Below, piece by piece: positions 30,763 through 44,239 of a DNA stretch of 64,000 bases. Origin of the DNA: Neodiprion pinetum. Lineage: Eukaryota; Arthropoda; Insecta; Hymenoptera; Diprionidae. The number at the start of each line of letters is the position of its first letter. The first letter of the stretch is position 1. The translations under genes and the position numbers were made by a program. The DNA is taken from NCBI RefSeq assembly GCF_021155775.2, contig NC_060234.1:15055871-15119870 (forward strand). Direction: 5' to 3'. The notes under the pieces were generated by a model. The model was not told the DNA's origin. It saw nothing but the letters and a program-made list of their open reading frames with translations, and made no database searches.

Positions 30763-33258
30763 TGCGTCCCACACGCAAAACACAAAGTTCGCGAGTGTTA
30801 TCTGGCCATTCTCCGACATCAGAAGTGTGATACCGAAAGGACGCCGAACCATCCATTTCAGAATTACCGTCCGAAACTCCTCAACGTAATCCTAATACTT
30901 CGGAGGATCGTTGGAAAATTTCGTTTGAGAATCAAAATAAAAATATGATGGAGTTAATTCGAACAATGCGAAGTCCAACTGCTGATTCTCATCAAGAAGT
31001 TACTTTTCCGCAATTCAATCCGGATGAGCAAAATATCAATGCACAAGCTTGCTGCTCGACAGCTAGCTTGTGTATGCAAGAACAGGAACTTTAAGGGAGC
31101 AAGTTAGTAGATGCGTTGAGTAAAGCTATGAAGGGATCAGCTGCATCTTGGTTTCCTCAAATCAGCTTTAACGGAATGACTTGGGAACAATTTAAAAACA
31201 TTTTTCTCGCGCGATATGAAATTATTGAAACTCCCGCGGCGACGTTACTTTCGTTATATTCTGGACAGCCAAATGGAGATGAAAATATCGCTGCATATTC
31301 AATTCGAGGTTTAAGTGTTCTCATTCCGCGACTACAACTGCTGAATTCCGAAGAAATTGCTGTTTCGATTATTTTTTCTCATGTGGCTCAGTTGGATTCA
31401 CGTTTAAAACGTTTGGCTCTTACTACGGAAATAAGTTCTCGAACGAAGTTACAGCAAGAACTTATGACAGTTGATTACCGAAAAAGAGCTTTTCCTTTTT
31501 CTCAAGCCAGAGAGGGCTCATCTTGCGATTCAAAACGACTGAGATTTTATGTATCTCCATTAAAATGTTTTCACTGTAGAAAATTTGGACACAAAATATC
31601 GGAGTGTCAAAGTCGTTCATTGAGTACCATCCCGGACAACTTTGGAAATCTTTCAAAGAAAATACCCTCCACCGCTGTGAAATCTTCTGTGACGTGCTTC
31701 AAATGTGGAGAAGTTGGACATGTTTCTACGAGCTGCAAGAAGTCTTCTGGGTCTGAACAAAATACCCTTGCTCAAGGTCAAATGGAGCGTCGTGTTAATT
31801 CGTGTTCTATTCAACCGACTTTTGGCGAGTTACTACATTCCGGTGAGAAGTTTTCATTTTGTTTTGATTCCGGTGCTGAATGCTCTCTGATTAAAGAAAG
31901 CATTGCTAAAAAATTTTCAGGAAAACGTCAGAACTTTGTAGTCATTCTCTGCGGTATCGGTCCTTCCAGTATTCAAAGTGTCATTCAAATTTTGGCACAA
32001 GTGACTATAAATGATCATTGCCTGGAAATTTTATTTCATGTGATTCATGATGATTTTCTTAGTAATGAAATTCTTGTTGGAAGAGAAATATTAACTCTTG
32101 GTTACTCAATAGAAATGACAGTTGACAGTTCAGTTCTAAAAATAATTCCGAAGGTTAATGTTTGTCAAGTAGACTCTCCTTCATTTAATTTTGACGAAAT
32201 AAAAACAGACGTTTCTGAACTTGACAAACGTCTCTTGGTTGATGTTTTAAACAAATTTCATTCAACTTTCGTCAAAGGAACACCTAAATCTAGAATAGCG
32301 ACCGGACAACTTGAAATTCGTTCGCTAGATCCTAACCGAACCGTGCAAAGACGACCTTATCGTCTTTTGACTGTTGAACATCAAATAGTGCGAGATAAAA
32401 TCAAAGAATTACAAGAGGAGAATATCATTAGACCCAGTTGTTTTCCTTTTGCTAGTCCCATTATTTTAGTTGAAAAAAATATGGATCCGATCGAATGTGT
32501 GTTGATTATCGGGAGCTTAACAATAGTACGGTGGCTGATAAATATTCGTTACCGCTTATTGCTGATCAGATAGATAGACTAGGAGGTGCTCATTATTTTA
32601 CATCTCTTGATATGGTTAGCGGTTTTCACCAAATTCCTATTCACCCAGATTCTATTAAACAGACTGCTTTTATTACTCCTGACAGGCAGTACGAATATTT
32701 AGCAATGCCTTTTGGTTTGAAAAATGCACCTTCTGTTTTTCAGCGAGCAATTAACAAAGCTTTGGGAGACCTAGTGAATACGTCTATTATTTGTTATATG
32801 GATGATATTCTCATCCCGTCAGAAATAGTTATTGAGCGTATTCGAAAATGAGAAGTTGTTTTAGAGGCTTTGACTAAAACTGGATTTTCAACCTAAAGAA
32901 ATGTTCATTTTTGAAAACGAAAATAGAATTTCTTGGTTATCAAGTTTTGGCAGGAGAAATTCGACCAAATCCTCGCAAGGTTATCGCGTTAACTGCACTC
33001 CCGCCTCCTCAAACTGTTACTCAACTCAGACAATTTATTGGACTTGCCTCGTATTTTCGGCAATTCATAAAAGGGTTTTCTAAACTTGTTTGTCCTTTGT
33101 ATAAACTTACTAATGGAAAAGGAAGGATTGGTTGGAAACCTGAATTTGAGGAAATTCGAACAAAAATTGTTTCTCACTTGACGAGTTCTCCTCTTTTAAT
33201 GATTTTTGATCCAAATTTTACTATAGAATTACATACAGATGCTAGCTCAGTTGGTTAC
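30762..33258 (+). pseudogene. Gypsy gag-protease-reverse transcriptase
   Basis: Frame from the boundary ATG (MRPTRKTQSS) has in-frame stops at ~30828 (TGA) and ~31092 (TAA), then runs 31116-32573. It contains knuckles CFHCRKFGHKISEC and CFKCGEVGHVSTSC, and protease FCFDSGAECSLI. It then shifts frame at ~32490 to MCVDYRELNNS, RT motifs FTSLDMVSGFHQI, MPFGLKNAPSVFQ and YMDDIL, with a stop at 32849. After another shift it continues from 32911 (FLGYQV, LRQFIGLASYFRQFI) into the RNase H start (LHTDASSVGY), where Transib copy 1 is inserted. Gag packages the RNA; RT copies it. Inactive because of the breaks. Confidence 0.88.
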
Positions 33259-33259
33259 G

Positions 33260-36200
33260 CACTCTGCGGCCAAAGGCCCTTTTATGCGGCCAAAAGTCGA
33301 AAAAAAAAGTTTTTAGTTGGGGATATTTTGTAATTGGGTTGGCTAAAGGAGTCCCCTAGGAGACGGAAGACGTTCATAGTAAGGTCCTTTGTCTCAAATC
33401 CCCCCCATAATCTCAGTCTGAATATGGCCTTCGCCCGAACGCTACACGACGGTTAGGAAAGTGCGAATGGCGACGCATCGGATAAACAGGCGTCAAATTT
33501 TTGTTTTCAAAGCGATATGAACAAAACAAAATGGATTCTACAGCTGAAGGTGAGTAGAATAGGTGAAAAAAATTCTGAATATAAATTCGTGAATAGTACA
33601 TTGTTAGAAGGAGATATGTAAGGACTATTTTTTGGTTATTTCTCTCGAATTGAATGGATTTGATTGAGTGAATACTTTCTTATCTTACAACATCGTGCTC
33701 TCTGAGTCATTTGAGGTTTTAGATAAAAGTATTATGTACTAAATAAAATCAATTTTGGCTGCCCGTTGCTGCCCGTTCAGTTTTTGTGCACTGTATTACA
33801 AAAAAAAAGTAAGATATTCGTTTTAACGATCACAGTAATACATGAAAAACAAAATGAAATAAAGCATAGAAATCAAAAACCAAAGTGAAAAACAAAGATA
33901 AAAGTGAGCCTTCGAAGGAAAACACATCCATACAGTAAATCAAAAGAATATGCAGCTGCATATAACCCCCTCTCTCTTTCTCCTCCTGCGCGCAGGGGGC
34001 AGGGTCAGGCAGGTATAGGGATTGAGTTAGAAAAAAAAAAATTCTTTCGCGAGCCAGCGAGTAAGGCAGCGCATACACCTGGAGCTGCCTAATGTAACTG
34101 TGATGTATGTGTCCGTAAAAGTGTTTTTTTTTTTTTTAGGATCCAGTAATGTGACAGAACGTGAAGGTGCCAGCTTTACAAGGCTGGCATTATTTAATGT
34201 AATAAAACTAGGAATAAAAGAAGACATAAAACATATGTATGTCATGATTAAAAAATTTTTGTCTGAAAGACATAATTGTGAATACATATTATCGAATGAC
34301 GAGCAACTAAGATTATCAAAATTGATAGCCGATATGAAAAAGAGGTGGAATAATAGTAACAGAACAGACGAAAATTTCAAAAGAAAAAATCACGATTGGC
34401 TGTTGAAATCCGTTGAACTACACGAACCGGAAAAGAAAAAATCTGATACAAAACAGCCTATCTCAGAGCACGGCCGGCCAGAAGTGAGTTTTTCAGAGTC
34501 TTCTGATCGCAGTAAGCGCAGGAAAACTGAAAATCTACGAGCATCAACATCGACTGAAGAACTTCTTTATTCTGCAAAAAGTAAATTGCGGGCCGAAGGT
34601 GAAACTGATTCTGCTAAAGTGGTAGACGACATTACAAGAGACAGTCCTACAAAAGCTAAAAAATATTGAATATCTTTGGAGTCCTCAAATACTACAAATA
34701 TACATTTCACAAGTGACAAAGCGCTATCATTATTCATTGAACTGGGATTATCACAAAGCAAATATCAGCAGCTACGCAACGCTCATTTGGAAAACAAATC
34801 AAACATGATACCATCATATAAAAAGCTACGAAAGGCAAAACTGCAATGTTATCCAACTTCAGGTCTTTCTTTCACTGTAGATAAAGCGGAAGTAAAATCA
34901 CAACCTCTGTTAAACCACACACTGGAACGTATTCTTTCGGTTCAAGCGGAAGTTATAAAAACTTTATCAGACGAAAAACTTGAAAATTTAACCTTGTTTT
35001 GTAAATGGGGCTGCGATGGGAGTTCGGGGCACACTCAATATAAACAGAAGCTTGACGAAAACAGCAATACTGATGAAAGTATTTTTTTCACGTCTCTCGT
35101 CCCATTACAACTTTTTAATACCAATACTTTGACAAATGAAACTACTGTAGTTTGGAAAAATCCCCGAACATCATCAACGAGATTTTGTCGGGCCATTCAA
35201 ATTGAATGCGCTAAAGAATCTGTAGATTTAACAAAAAACACCACTAATGATATAGAAGAACAAATAAAAAATTTGACCCCACTTGATACTACTATTGCCA
35301 GAAAAGAAACGATTATTAAATATGATTTGAGATTGACAATGACAGATACGAGAGTGTGCAAATCAATCACTGACACATCATCTGCGATGCGTTGCTATTT
35401 GTGTAATTGTACATCTAGTCAATTTAATAAAATAGATAAAATGTTAGAACAGGAAGTTGTTACAGATAACTTATGATTTGGCCTGTCAACTTTACTTTGC
35501 TGGATTCGGTGCTTCAAATTTTTACTACATGTATCATACAAATTGAACAATAAAAAATGTCAGGCTCGTGCAGATGATGAAAAAGAATCTGTAAAAAGAA
35601 GAAAAAAAAATATACAAGTAGCTTTTAAAAAAGAATTGGGTTTGATTGTTGACAAGCCAAAAGCTGGTAGTGGTACCCTAAATGACGGAAACACCGCTCG
35701 AGGTTTTTTTGAAAACTACAAAAAAGCTGCACAAATAACAGGAGTTGATGAAGATATTATATATCGTTTTTATATTATTTTGCAAACTATTGCATGTGGT
35801 CATGCTATTGATGATAACAATTTTCGGCAGTATGCAGTAAAATTAGCTAAAGACATTGTACAACAATATCCCTGGTATTATATGCCCACATTGGTTCACA
35901 AACTTTTGATTCATGGCCCCGAAATAATAAAACATTCGGTGTTACCGATCGGTCAAATGTCCAAAGATGCACAGGAAGCCTGTAATAAATTTTTTAAGAT
36001 CTACCGCATGAATCTCGCAAGAAAACATTATCTCAAAAAACGTTGGAGGATGTTTTCAAACGATTTTTGATTGCGTCTGATCCACAAATCTCCAGCTGTC
36101 GGAGATTACCCATGAAACCACTAAAATCTTTATCTGAAGACTGTATTAATTTGTTAGCTCCTCCAACTGTGAATAATCAAACGGAACTACAATATTATGA

Positions 36201-36693
36201 CAGTTCTTCGGCTTCAGAAACCGATACAGATATAGAAGATTGCAACTGTGACGAGATTGGCAATGCAAATTTTTTCATGTAATATTATTTTCTACACCCA
36301 ACTTTTAAATATTTTATCCATTACGCGTCTGAACTCTTCATATGTAATGTGAGTTACTATGGTAAATGTCAATGAAAATATAATAATTTGTTCAGAATTT
36401 TTTTTCTGTATTACATCACCATATTGCACCCCGCCATTTTTAATTTGTTCATTCTAAATTACATACCCTACAATCTCAAAACAAAGACTTTTAATCAATC
36501 GCCCAATTCATTTAATTTTCTATAAGTTTTTTCGTATGATATGACGCCATACTAGGTCGGCCATTTTGAATTTACTAATTCCGATGATGAATTCATAATC
36601 AGCGACCCCAAAAACCCCCATATACCGATTTGTGGATCATTCTCTACATTTTTTGACTTTTGGCCGCATAAAGGGGCCTTTGGCCGCACTGTG
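33260..36693 (+). mobile_element. Transib transposon, copy 1
   Basis: 3434 bp with a 5-bp target duplication TTACG (33255-33259 and 36694-36698). The right end reads CACAGTG outward, the left CACTCTG, followed in both by a 23-bp spacer and CCAAAAGTC, like a V(D)J recombination signal. The transposase gene has two exons: a 19-nt exon starting ATGGATTCTAC at about 33530 ending at aag|gtgagt, and the main exon from 34140. It is inserted within the RNase H of the Gypsy element, so it is younger than that insertion. Confidence 0.93.
33530..36282 (+). pseudogene. Transib (RAG1-like) transposase, copy 1
   Basis: Exon 1 encodes MDSTAE plus one base; the acceptor ttttag at 34139 joins in phase to SSNVTEREGASF. 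RAG1-core-like landmarks: CKWGCDGSSGHTQYKQ with the first catalytic Asp (35015-35017), MRCYLCNCTSSQ (zinc CX2C), GTLNDGNTARGFF with the second Asp (35684-35686), VHKLLIHGPEII (the two zinc His) and AQEACNKFF with the Glu (35975-35977). Thus all three acidic residues remain. Breaks: in-frame TGA at 34667 and 35474, and a frameshift at ~36035 before LEDVFKRFLIASD. The enzyme would cut at the heptamer ends by a hairpin mechanism, as RAG1 does (family knowledge). Confidence 0.92.
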
Positions 36694-36698
36694 TTACG

Positions 36699-38342
36699 GT
36701 GCAATTTTTATCCACAAAGTTGGTGGAAAGGCCCATGTTGTATCTTATTTTAGCAAAAGAACTACAGAAATAGAGTCGCGATATCATTCGTATGAATTGG
36801 AAACACTTGCTGTTGTGAATGCTATTAGACATTTTCGGCATTATTTACATGGAAGAAAATTTACAGTAGTTACACATTGTAATTCTCTCAAGGCATCTCG
36901 TGCATAACTTGACTTATCCCCAAGAGTTTATAGACGGTAGGCATTTTTACAGTCATTCGAATTTGATATTGTTTATCGAGAAGGAAAAAATCTGTAACAT
37001 GCAGATTTCTTTTCTCGAAATCCTTCACCTGAGAATGAGAAACTGAATGTTGAAACTATTGAGCAAAAACGTATAAATTTTTCAAAAATTTCTCACGGTT
37101 GGTTACAAGCGGAGCAGCATAACGATGCCGAAATTCGTGATCTTATTTCTAAATTAGAAAACGATGAGCTTGACTCAAATGTTCTTAACACATACGAACT
37201 TAAATCTGGAATTTTGTTCAGAAAAATACAGCGAAATAATGACACTCGTATTTTACCAATAATCCCTAAAGCTTTTCAGTGGTCTATAATAAATCATGTT
37301 CATGAATCGATTATTTATTTGGGATGGCATGAAACTTTAGAGAAGGCTTACCAACATTCTTGGTTTTCTAATATGTCCAAATATGTCCGAAAATTTGTTG
37401 AAAATTGCATTACTTGCCGAATTTCCAAATCTACTTCTGGTGAAATTCAAGCTGAATTACATCCAATCCCAAACAGTATTCCTCGGCATACTCTTCATAT
37501 TGATGTTACTGAAAAGCTTAGTGGCAAAAGTAATATTAAAAAATATGTTTTTGTGTTTATTGATGCCTGTACTAAGTTTGTTTTTCTTTACCATACTCTT
37601 TCTCTTGATGCTGTAAGTGCTATAAAAGCTTGAAAATCAATCGTCACATTATTTGGAGCACCGGTTCGTATGATTGCTGATCAGGGGAAATGTCTTGCAA
37701 ACAAAAATTTTCGTAATTTTTGTGGTTCCCATTGCGTTAATCTTCATTTGATTGCTACTGGTACTAGTCGAGACAATGGTCAAGTCGAACGTGTTATGAG
37801 TACACTTAAAAATATGCTCACTTCTGTTGTGGTTGATAATAATAGATCTTGGCAGGATTCTCTTGGAGATATTCAACTGGCACTGAATTGTTCCGTCAGT
37901 AGTGTGACTAAAGCTACTCCTCTGGAATTGATGAACGGTCGCGTAGCCAGACCGTTGAATCTGTTACCGATTACTGATTGTGAAAAAGAAATTGACTTCT
38001 CGAAAATCAGAGAGCGAGCAGCCAATATGATTGAGATTAACTCGCAAATTGAAAAATCGTGATTTGATGCCCGAAAGGCAAAATTTTTTGAATTTTCTGT
38101 TGGGGATTATGTTTTAACTGAAAATCACGAAAGAAATCAAACAAAATTGAATTCAAAATTTAAAGGCCATTTCGTGTTATTGAAGTGTTAGACGGAGATC
38201 GGTACATATTAAAATCTCTAAATTGTAATCGGACGTATGAATACACTCATGACCGTCTTCGAGCAATGCCTGACTGTTCTGTACCTTCAGAATTGGATAT
38301 TGATTTTGATAAATCTTCTGAAGAGTCATTGAGTATTCAAGG
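36699..38342 (+). pseudogene. Gypsy RNase H (second half) and integrase
   Basis: Resumes after the Transib insertion: GAIFIHKVGGKAHVVSYFSK, then VTHCNSLKAS, where the usual catalytic Asp of TDCNS is His, then a stop. Integrase follows: HVHESIIYLGWHETLEKAYQ and CITC (HHCC zinc), HIDVTEKL (first Asp), MIADQGKCL (second Asp), NGQVERVMSTLKNML (Glu). A TGA at 37631 splits the core frame, another ends it at 38060, and the C-terminal part continues to ~38340 with more stops. Inactive. Confidence 0.88.
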
Positions 38343-38983
38343 TATTAAATGACAAATTTAATGTGTCATTTTTGGATTAATAACCTGTGACATCCTTGTT
38401 GGCGCACCTGTTATAAGAAATTCATTAGAATATTGGAGTAGGAAATGATTGTCATTCCCTTTGGTTTGAGCTTGATCCTAGTGCACACATTCATTACGCT
38501 TATTAGTTGCAAGTCAAAAAAATAAACCTCACTCATTTCGGTGAGCGGAGATGGCGCAATGTAATGGCTAATGGTGTGGTGCTGTCGCATGAGGCGACTG
38601 TGTGTGGAAATGTTGATGTATGGACGGCTTGGTGTTGTCATACAGTCACATATGTGAAGCCCAGTTGATAATTGGCAATGTGTGTGGAAATTACATGTCT
38701 TTGGATAAAAATATAAGTCTCATGAGAGGAATGCAAGTCTTTTGAGAGGATTGTAGTTCTTGCTCTTGTGGAAAGAAGATGATTTCTATGAAATGGGGTG
38801 TTGTCGACGGTTTGTCACCGGACTTGTTATTTAGTACGGAATTTGTTAGAACTTATGGATTTGTTTAAGCACATCGTCTCTGATTTTTGGAATGGTAATA
38901 TGATCAGGTTGGCCGAACGGTCTAAATATCTTTTAATTTTTGTATTACAGCACACGGGGACGTGTGATAGTCAGGATTAGCTG

Positions 38984-39165
38984 TGTCAAGGATAATGAAA
39001 TGAACAACGAAGAGGATTATCACCGCCTTCTTCTATTCGGTCTCTAGAGAAACGACGGCAAAATCAATAAACGAACAAATATTGAACATTTTATCTCGTT
39101 ATAAAAAGTTTTGTTAGATAAGTTAAGTTCAGTTTCATCTTGTTGAATAAAACGGTGGTTCAACA
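38984..39165 (+). repeat. Gypsy 3' LTR
   Basis: Matches the 5' LTR with few substitutions and a short duplication (gttaagttcag). Followed by (TA)n DNA to about 39215. Confidence 0.9.
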
Positions 39166-39307
39166 TTATATGTATATATATATATACATACATATATATA
39201 TATATATATATACACACATCACTGTAGAAATTCAAATCATACCCTATACTCAACGATGCAGTGATTATGAAGCTGAGGCATATCTCATACCTTAAGGCCC
39301 AATCTAT

Positions 39308-42290
39308 TCACATGGTCTATAGCCCCACGGAAGCGTGTCGGTCGTGTCGTGGAATACGATCCGCTTGTCGTCATTCCAACTCAGTGCTTAGCTTCTTCTG
39401 TCGCACAGTATAAACTTCATGCTTTTGACTCAGAATCAAATTCTGATTTTTTATTACATTTTTATGTTGTCAAGCACAATCCTTTTAATCGTTAAAAGTT
39501 ATTGTTTTCAATGCTGATCCTTTTACACTCTTAGCCCATTTTTGATTTTTCTTATCTCCTAACACTCGAAATTAATATAATTTAGCTCTCAATCCAACAA
39601 AATCTTACATTATCTTCCCATTATTCTCGTCTCTCATTGAGCCCAGGACTTTTTTGTTTGCTAAAGGCATTCCATGGAGGTTATCGTGTGGGTAATCAGA
39701 CGTGTCGAATTTGTACAAGTCCTCTTCCATAGACTGGTATATGTCAGGGACGGTGGATTGATAAATAAGACTATCTGTATCGGTGTACATTAATTTTGCA
39801 TGGTATCCAAATTTCATTTTAACATAATTATAGTGAAAATTGTGAATATAGGTTTTCAAAAGATCTAGAATGGAGAAGCCTGCATACAATGGCTTATTCA
39901 ATTTGACTTATGTTTTATTTCATTCAACTATAATCGTATCTTTCTCGGAAATCGTGCAGCTATGGAAATTTGGTTTGGCAATAGCAGCTCTAGCACCGTA
40001 TCTTTCATCCCATTTCGCGATCAACCTGACATCTCTGTACTTTACAACATTTTACATCGTTTAACCGAAACCTGCGTTATTCATTAGTTCATAATATTGT
40101 TTTCGAATCCGTTGATGAATTTTTTTTCGTAGCAAAGCTCGTAGCAACACCGTACAAATTCTTGACATCAAAGTATTATCAAAGTAGTGACATGAGATAC
40201 GATTCTTCTACTTCTGGACCGAATGCCTCTTCCTCATACCTATTGTTGGCCTTTGCGTGTGTGTTGGAGTATTGCGACACAACGCCACGAATACCGTTTT
40301 CGACAATCATAATCATATCTATATCAGTGAGAAGCTCGAGCTCGATGTCGGTACATTGCTAAATTACGTCAAACGACAGACCAGGCGTTGTGTAATAATG
40401 TAACGGGTCCAGTCTATACGTCGTCCAACAATTCTGTTGGAAATTTTGAAAAACGTCAGCCAGTCAAAAAACGTCTGTCTGTAAATACAAGTCCGAATAT
40501 TTGTCGAAAATTTGAACGTTAAAAGTTTGCCAAATTCGCATGCGTGGGCGTAATCTTTATCTGTTACGTCCTGGTCGTTTAGTTTAGAGTGAAATTATTC
40601 TTTGGTTGGTAGTCATCTGCTCTCGAGTTTCTCCCAGTTATTGATGTATTCTTACGGGAAAATACCTTTTCTGGTCAATAATTGAAATTTATGCAAGGTA
40701 CTTCAAAATTTGTAGGTAATTGTTCTTTGATCATGATCCAAATACAATGCCAATTTCTGAAGGCTACTGGGCATACAACGATACGAATCTAGGAATCTAA
40801 ACTTCACATTCGTTCCCTTGACACATTTGCTAAACGAAATGCATTTCTCTTTATGAACGGGTAACAGCTGAATAGTACCCTTAAAAGATGTTGCCTATGC
40901 TTCAATGAGAAAATGCGCATTGTAACCTACTGGATTGTGAAATACGTCTGAGATAGCATGTGAATTTTGATAATTCAAATGACAGCACTGACGAGCAGCA
41001 CTACAATATTTCTCTGTGAAATGACAGTGATTACGATGTTTCACGTTGTCGAGCATGTGTGGTTTTCCACAAATATGCCATATTTTAGCAGATCGAAATT
41101 CGTAAATTTGATCACGCGTCAGAGGTTTCATAGGTACAACAGTTTTCAAATATAATTCCAATGAGTGTGCCAATTCCACTAACTTATTCATAAACCATTG
41201 AATGCAAGTCTCTGCACGATTCATTTTGAATTTTGAAATTAAATCGTTAAACGTACAATGCAGATAATAAGCTATGCTGTACGGAATATGTTTTCGATTA
41301 ATGGTTCGTTTTTCCCTGATACTTTAAGAATAGGTTGCAGTAAACATTCAAGATCCGCGAAAATGCGGAACCGAAAGATTTCTTCGTGCTCAAAATTAAA
41401 AAAATTTCGAATCTCTTCCTTTTCTGTTAGTAAAATAACTTTTATTTCGTTCAAACTCATGCAATCAACTCTGTGCTTCAACAAACATCTTTCAGAGTCA
41501 AAGTGCGTCAGACATCTATCACATAACCAAATATGATGTGCACGTTTTGAGATTTGAGAACTTGTTGGTCGCGATAAATTTCGAATCCATGCAAAATGAT
41601 CTGTTACTTTCTTTTCGTAATTTTTTATTTCATCATCATCATCATCATCATCATCAATGATTTTAGTCTCTAACACTAAAAGATGAATTACAGGTTTATC
41701 AAACTTATTTCGGCTTGAATAGACGGGTACAATTTCACTGTGCTTTCGTTTTTTTCAGTACATTCTTATACCACGGACCTTAATTGAAAGTTCGTTAAGT
41801 TTTTCAAATTCTGAAATTTGATCTAAAGACATTGGAAAATTCAAGCCATCGTACCGTAGCACTGAGCTGAAATGTGGCCAAGAGCTGGCTTCGTTGGGAT
41901 TCTTGTTGTTGGCTGGACAGTGGGCTGCGGTGACCGACCAAAGAAAGCAACATGAGTCGCTATTACGAATGTGACGGGAGCCTTGAATATCCTTCGGTAG
42001 TGGTGTGTATGTGAACACAACTCCGCATGATAGCACGTACTTATCAATATTCACAGTAAAATTGATTATTTAGGTCAACGTCCAGTCAGAGTCTGTTTTT
42101 TAGAAATACTCTACTTCGACTAACACTGCTTGCTTCACGTTCTTTTCAAACCACCCGTGTACGTCCGTTAGTTACAGCATGACTTTATTTTTGGTATTAA
42201 AAAATTCAATTTCTTCTGTTATTTCAGCGTTTTTCGTTACACTAAATTCACATGACAAGACACAGTTCGCTTTTTAACTTCCTGCCTTTT
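39308..42290 (-). pseudogene. Polinton protein-primed DNA polymerase B
   Basis: Minus strand, N to C: DVHGWFEKNVKQAV (near 42165), HIRNSDSCCFLWSVTAAH (42000-41920), HFAWIRNLSRPTSSQ with CDRCLTHFDSERCLLKH (41600-41480), CGKPHMLDNVKHRNHCHFTEK (41080-41020), then MNKPLYAGFSILDLLK and the palm motif YTDTDS (39787-39770). It ends near 39308 with a decayed DDKR...DTLPWG tail. The order is that of Maverick pPolB, which replicates the linear element. The stretch 39900-40895 (exonuclease and palm A region) is too broken to read. Many stops; inactive. Confidence 0.85.
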
Positions 42291-42371
42291 GCATCATCTT
42301 CTTCAGTCTTGCAACGACGAGGTATTTTGCATCTTCCAAGAACCTACCCAAATCCGTATGCCGCAGATTGA

Positions 42372-42707
42372 TTACGGCTCTCGTTCTACTGCGGCTCTCG
42401 AAAGCTGTCTCCAAATTCTCCCACCGTACTCGATCGCGTTTTCGTCGCTTTGTAATCCGTCACCAATTTTTTGAAACTGTTGAAATTTAGTTGTCAACGA
42501 TTTCAAGATTCCATTTGTCAAAATTTGCGTTTTCTGTCGAACCGTTGAGGCGTTGTTTTGTAAAATTGTATTCAAAAGTCTGGTAATATGGGTTTCAGAT
42601 CGAATACACTTTTGAATCTATGTCGGTGAAGATTTTTCAGATAAGATCTTAAGCGCTGTCTCCACGATTTTTGTTAATTTCAAGCACTTTTCGGAATCCA
42701 TGTTTGT
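42372..42707 (-). pseudogene. Small helical protein upstream of PolB
   Basis: From MDSEKCLKLTKIVETALK on the minus strand, one in-frame TAG, then ITRLLNTILQNNASTV, KTQILTNGILKSLTTKFQQF and YGGRIWRQLSRAAVEREP to a stop. It looks like a helical, Lys/Gln-rich ~110-residue protein. I do not recognise a family with certainty. Position between Polinton genes on the same strand as PolB suggests a Polinton accessory gene. Confidence 0.45.
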
Positions 42708-44239
42708 TTTTTCTTCTTTCAATCGCACACACTTGACAAAGCTATAGTTGCAAGGCTTGTTTCAGAATGACTGCTTTACGCTGGCACGGTCCCGTCCATA
42801 GGTAAACAGCAATGTGACTCACGCATTATCGAAAATTCGCGAACAACCGTATGCAACATTCTTTAACGAAAAAAATTTCAAGATATTTCTCGAACGAACC
42901 TGTAGCGCGTGTAAGATGGTAGGGCAGTTCTTAGAACTTGGCAAAGAAGTTTCACACGCCCCACGTACGAGAGAGCTGGGGTAGTGAACTCATCACAAGA
43001 GTGATACACAAAAGTGTAGTGGTATCGCAGTAGATGGGGATGTTTTACTTTGCCTACGGGTGTCAGGTTCACATTTTCGAGGCCTGAGCACTATTGCAAT
43101 AGGGCAGAGTGAGACAGAAGTAATTCGCAAACGTAACTGACAAGTATCAACCACTTCGCGATTTGATATAGGTTCAATTGTGAACCCAAACACATGAAGA
43201 TGCTTTACGGAGAGTGGGTGCCCCATACGCTTGATGAAATCATTCCGGTACGAACCATTGCAGCGTTCAAGTGGGTGATGGAAATCAGTTCAGTTACAAG
43301 TTTTTACGTTTATTGTGCAACGACTTAGAATTTCACTTGAGTGAATAGAAATAATTCAACGTGTGATTTTTAAAGGGTTTTCAAATAAATAAAAATTCCA
43401 ATTTCAATAAAAAAACAACGTTCATCATCACTATCTACACCGGTGAGTTGTACCAGAATTTCACAATTTATTTTCAATGTTTCTGTTATCGGCAAAGAAG
43501 ATTTTAGAAGTGTGTTCAAATTTGTTGTTTCCTTTTTTTCAGACGTGAAATACGTTAATATCTTGCACAACGTATGCGTGCCGAGGAAGTGGGCGGTTTA
43601 TCTGCCAAGGGACTTCGTGCTGTCCAATTGGCAATTACCGCACACGGTGACGGTTGCCGAAATGACCTCTTCATACACCAGGCTCGCGTTTCACCCTGTC
43701 TAGTACGGAAAACGAATGGTCATTGGTTGCTCCACAAAGTGTAAGTATATTATTATTTTTATCAATTATTACAGTCACAAACTGTAATTTTTTTCATTTT
43801 TCTCAATTCTTACAGTAGCAAATTTTTTTTTCGAATTTCACATGATCCATTCGTTTGTTAGTAACAATTTTTCCCAAAAGTTAAATTTTTTACCTCCAAG
43901 TATCTGGACAATAGTTTTATAACTTTCATAGCTGATTCCACATCTCGTTTGTTTCTTTCTTACAATGAAAACTTATGTGATTCTAGATACATTAAATTTC
44001 CAAAATTACAGAATTTTTTTTTTTTGTGTGTTCCAGATCAATGTCAAACTGCAGAGACACGTCCAAAAATTTGGATATATATATATGCATAATGTATTTC
44101 ATTTATTCTGTACCAAAGTCATTTTTTGAAAAAAGTTCCATCTGTCGTATAATTTTCTTATATGTTAATTATTATTCCAATTGATGCTTCTTCTGTACAT
44201 ATACGATTGGAACAAAGAAAATGATTAGTTTTTTTATTG
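42708..44239. other. Unresolved stretch within the Polinton remains
   Basis: Frames at 42878-43226 (minus) and 43443-43703 (plus) show no motif I can name; 43443-43703 includes WAVYLPRDFVLSNWQLP. A 3' splice-like cctttttttcag lies near 43542. Otherwise AT-rich. Probably decayed Polinton sequence. Confidence 0.35.

Larger units (their letters stand above)
30582..39165 (+). mobile_element. Gypsy-type LTR retrotransposon containing Transib copy 1
   Basis: LTRs of ~181 bp at 30582-30762 and 38984-39165 differ at few sites; both run from TGTCAAGG to TTCAACA. Internal order gag (two CCHC knuckles), protease, RT, RNase H, integrase (HHCC, DDE) is Gypsy/Metaviridae; no envelope gene. Without the Transib insertion it is about 5.1 kb. 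Several stops and frameshifts. It sits in a (TA)n tract, so the target duplication cannot be read with certainty. Confidence 0.92.

Noticed and set aside
30582..39165. An envelope gene making the Gypsy element an errantivirus
   Set aside because: No transmembrane or env-like frame between integrase and the 3' LTR; only short broken frames.
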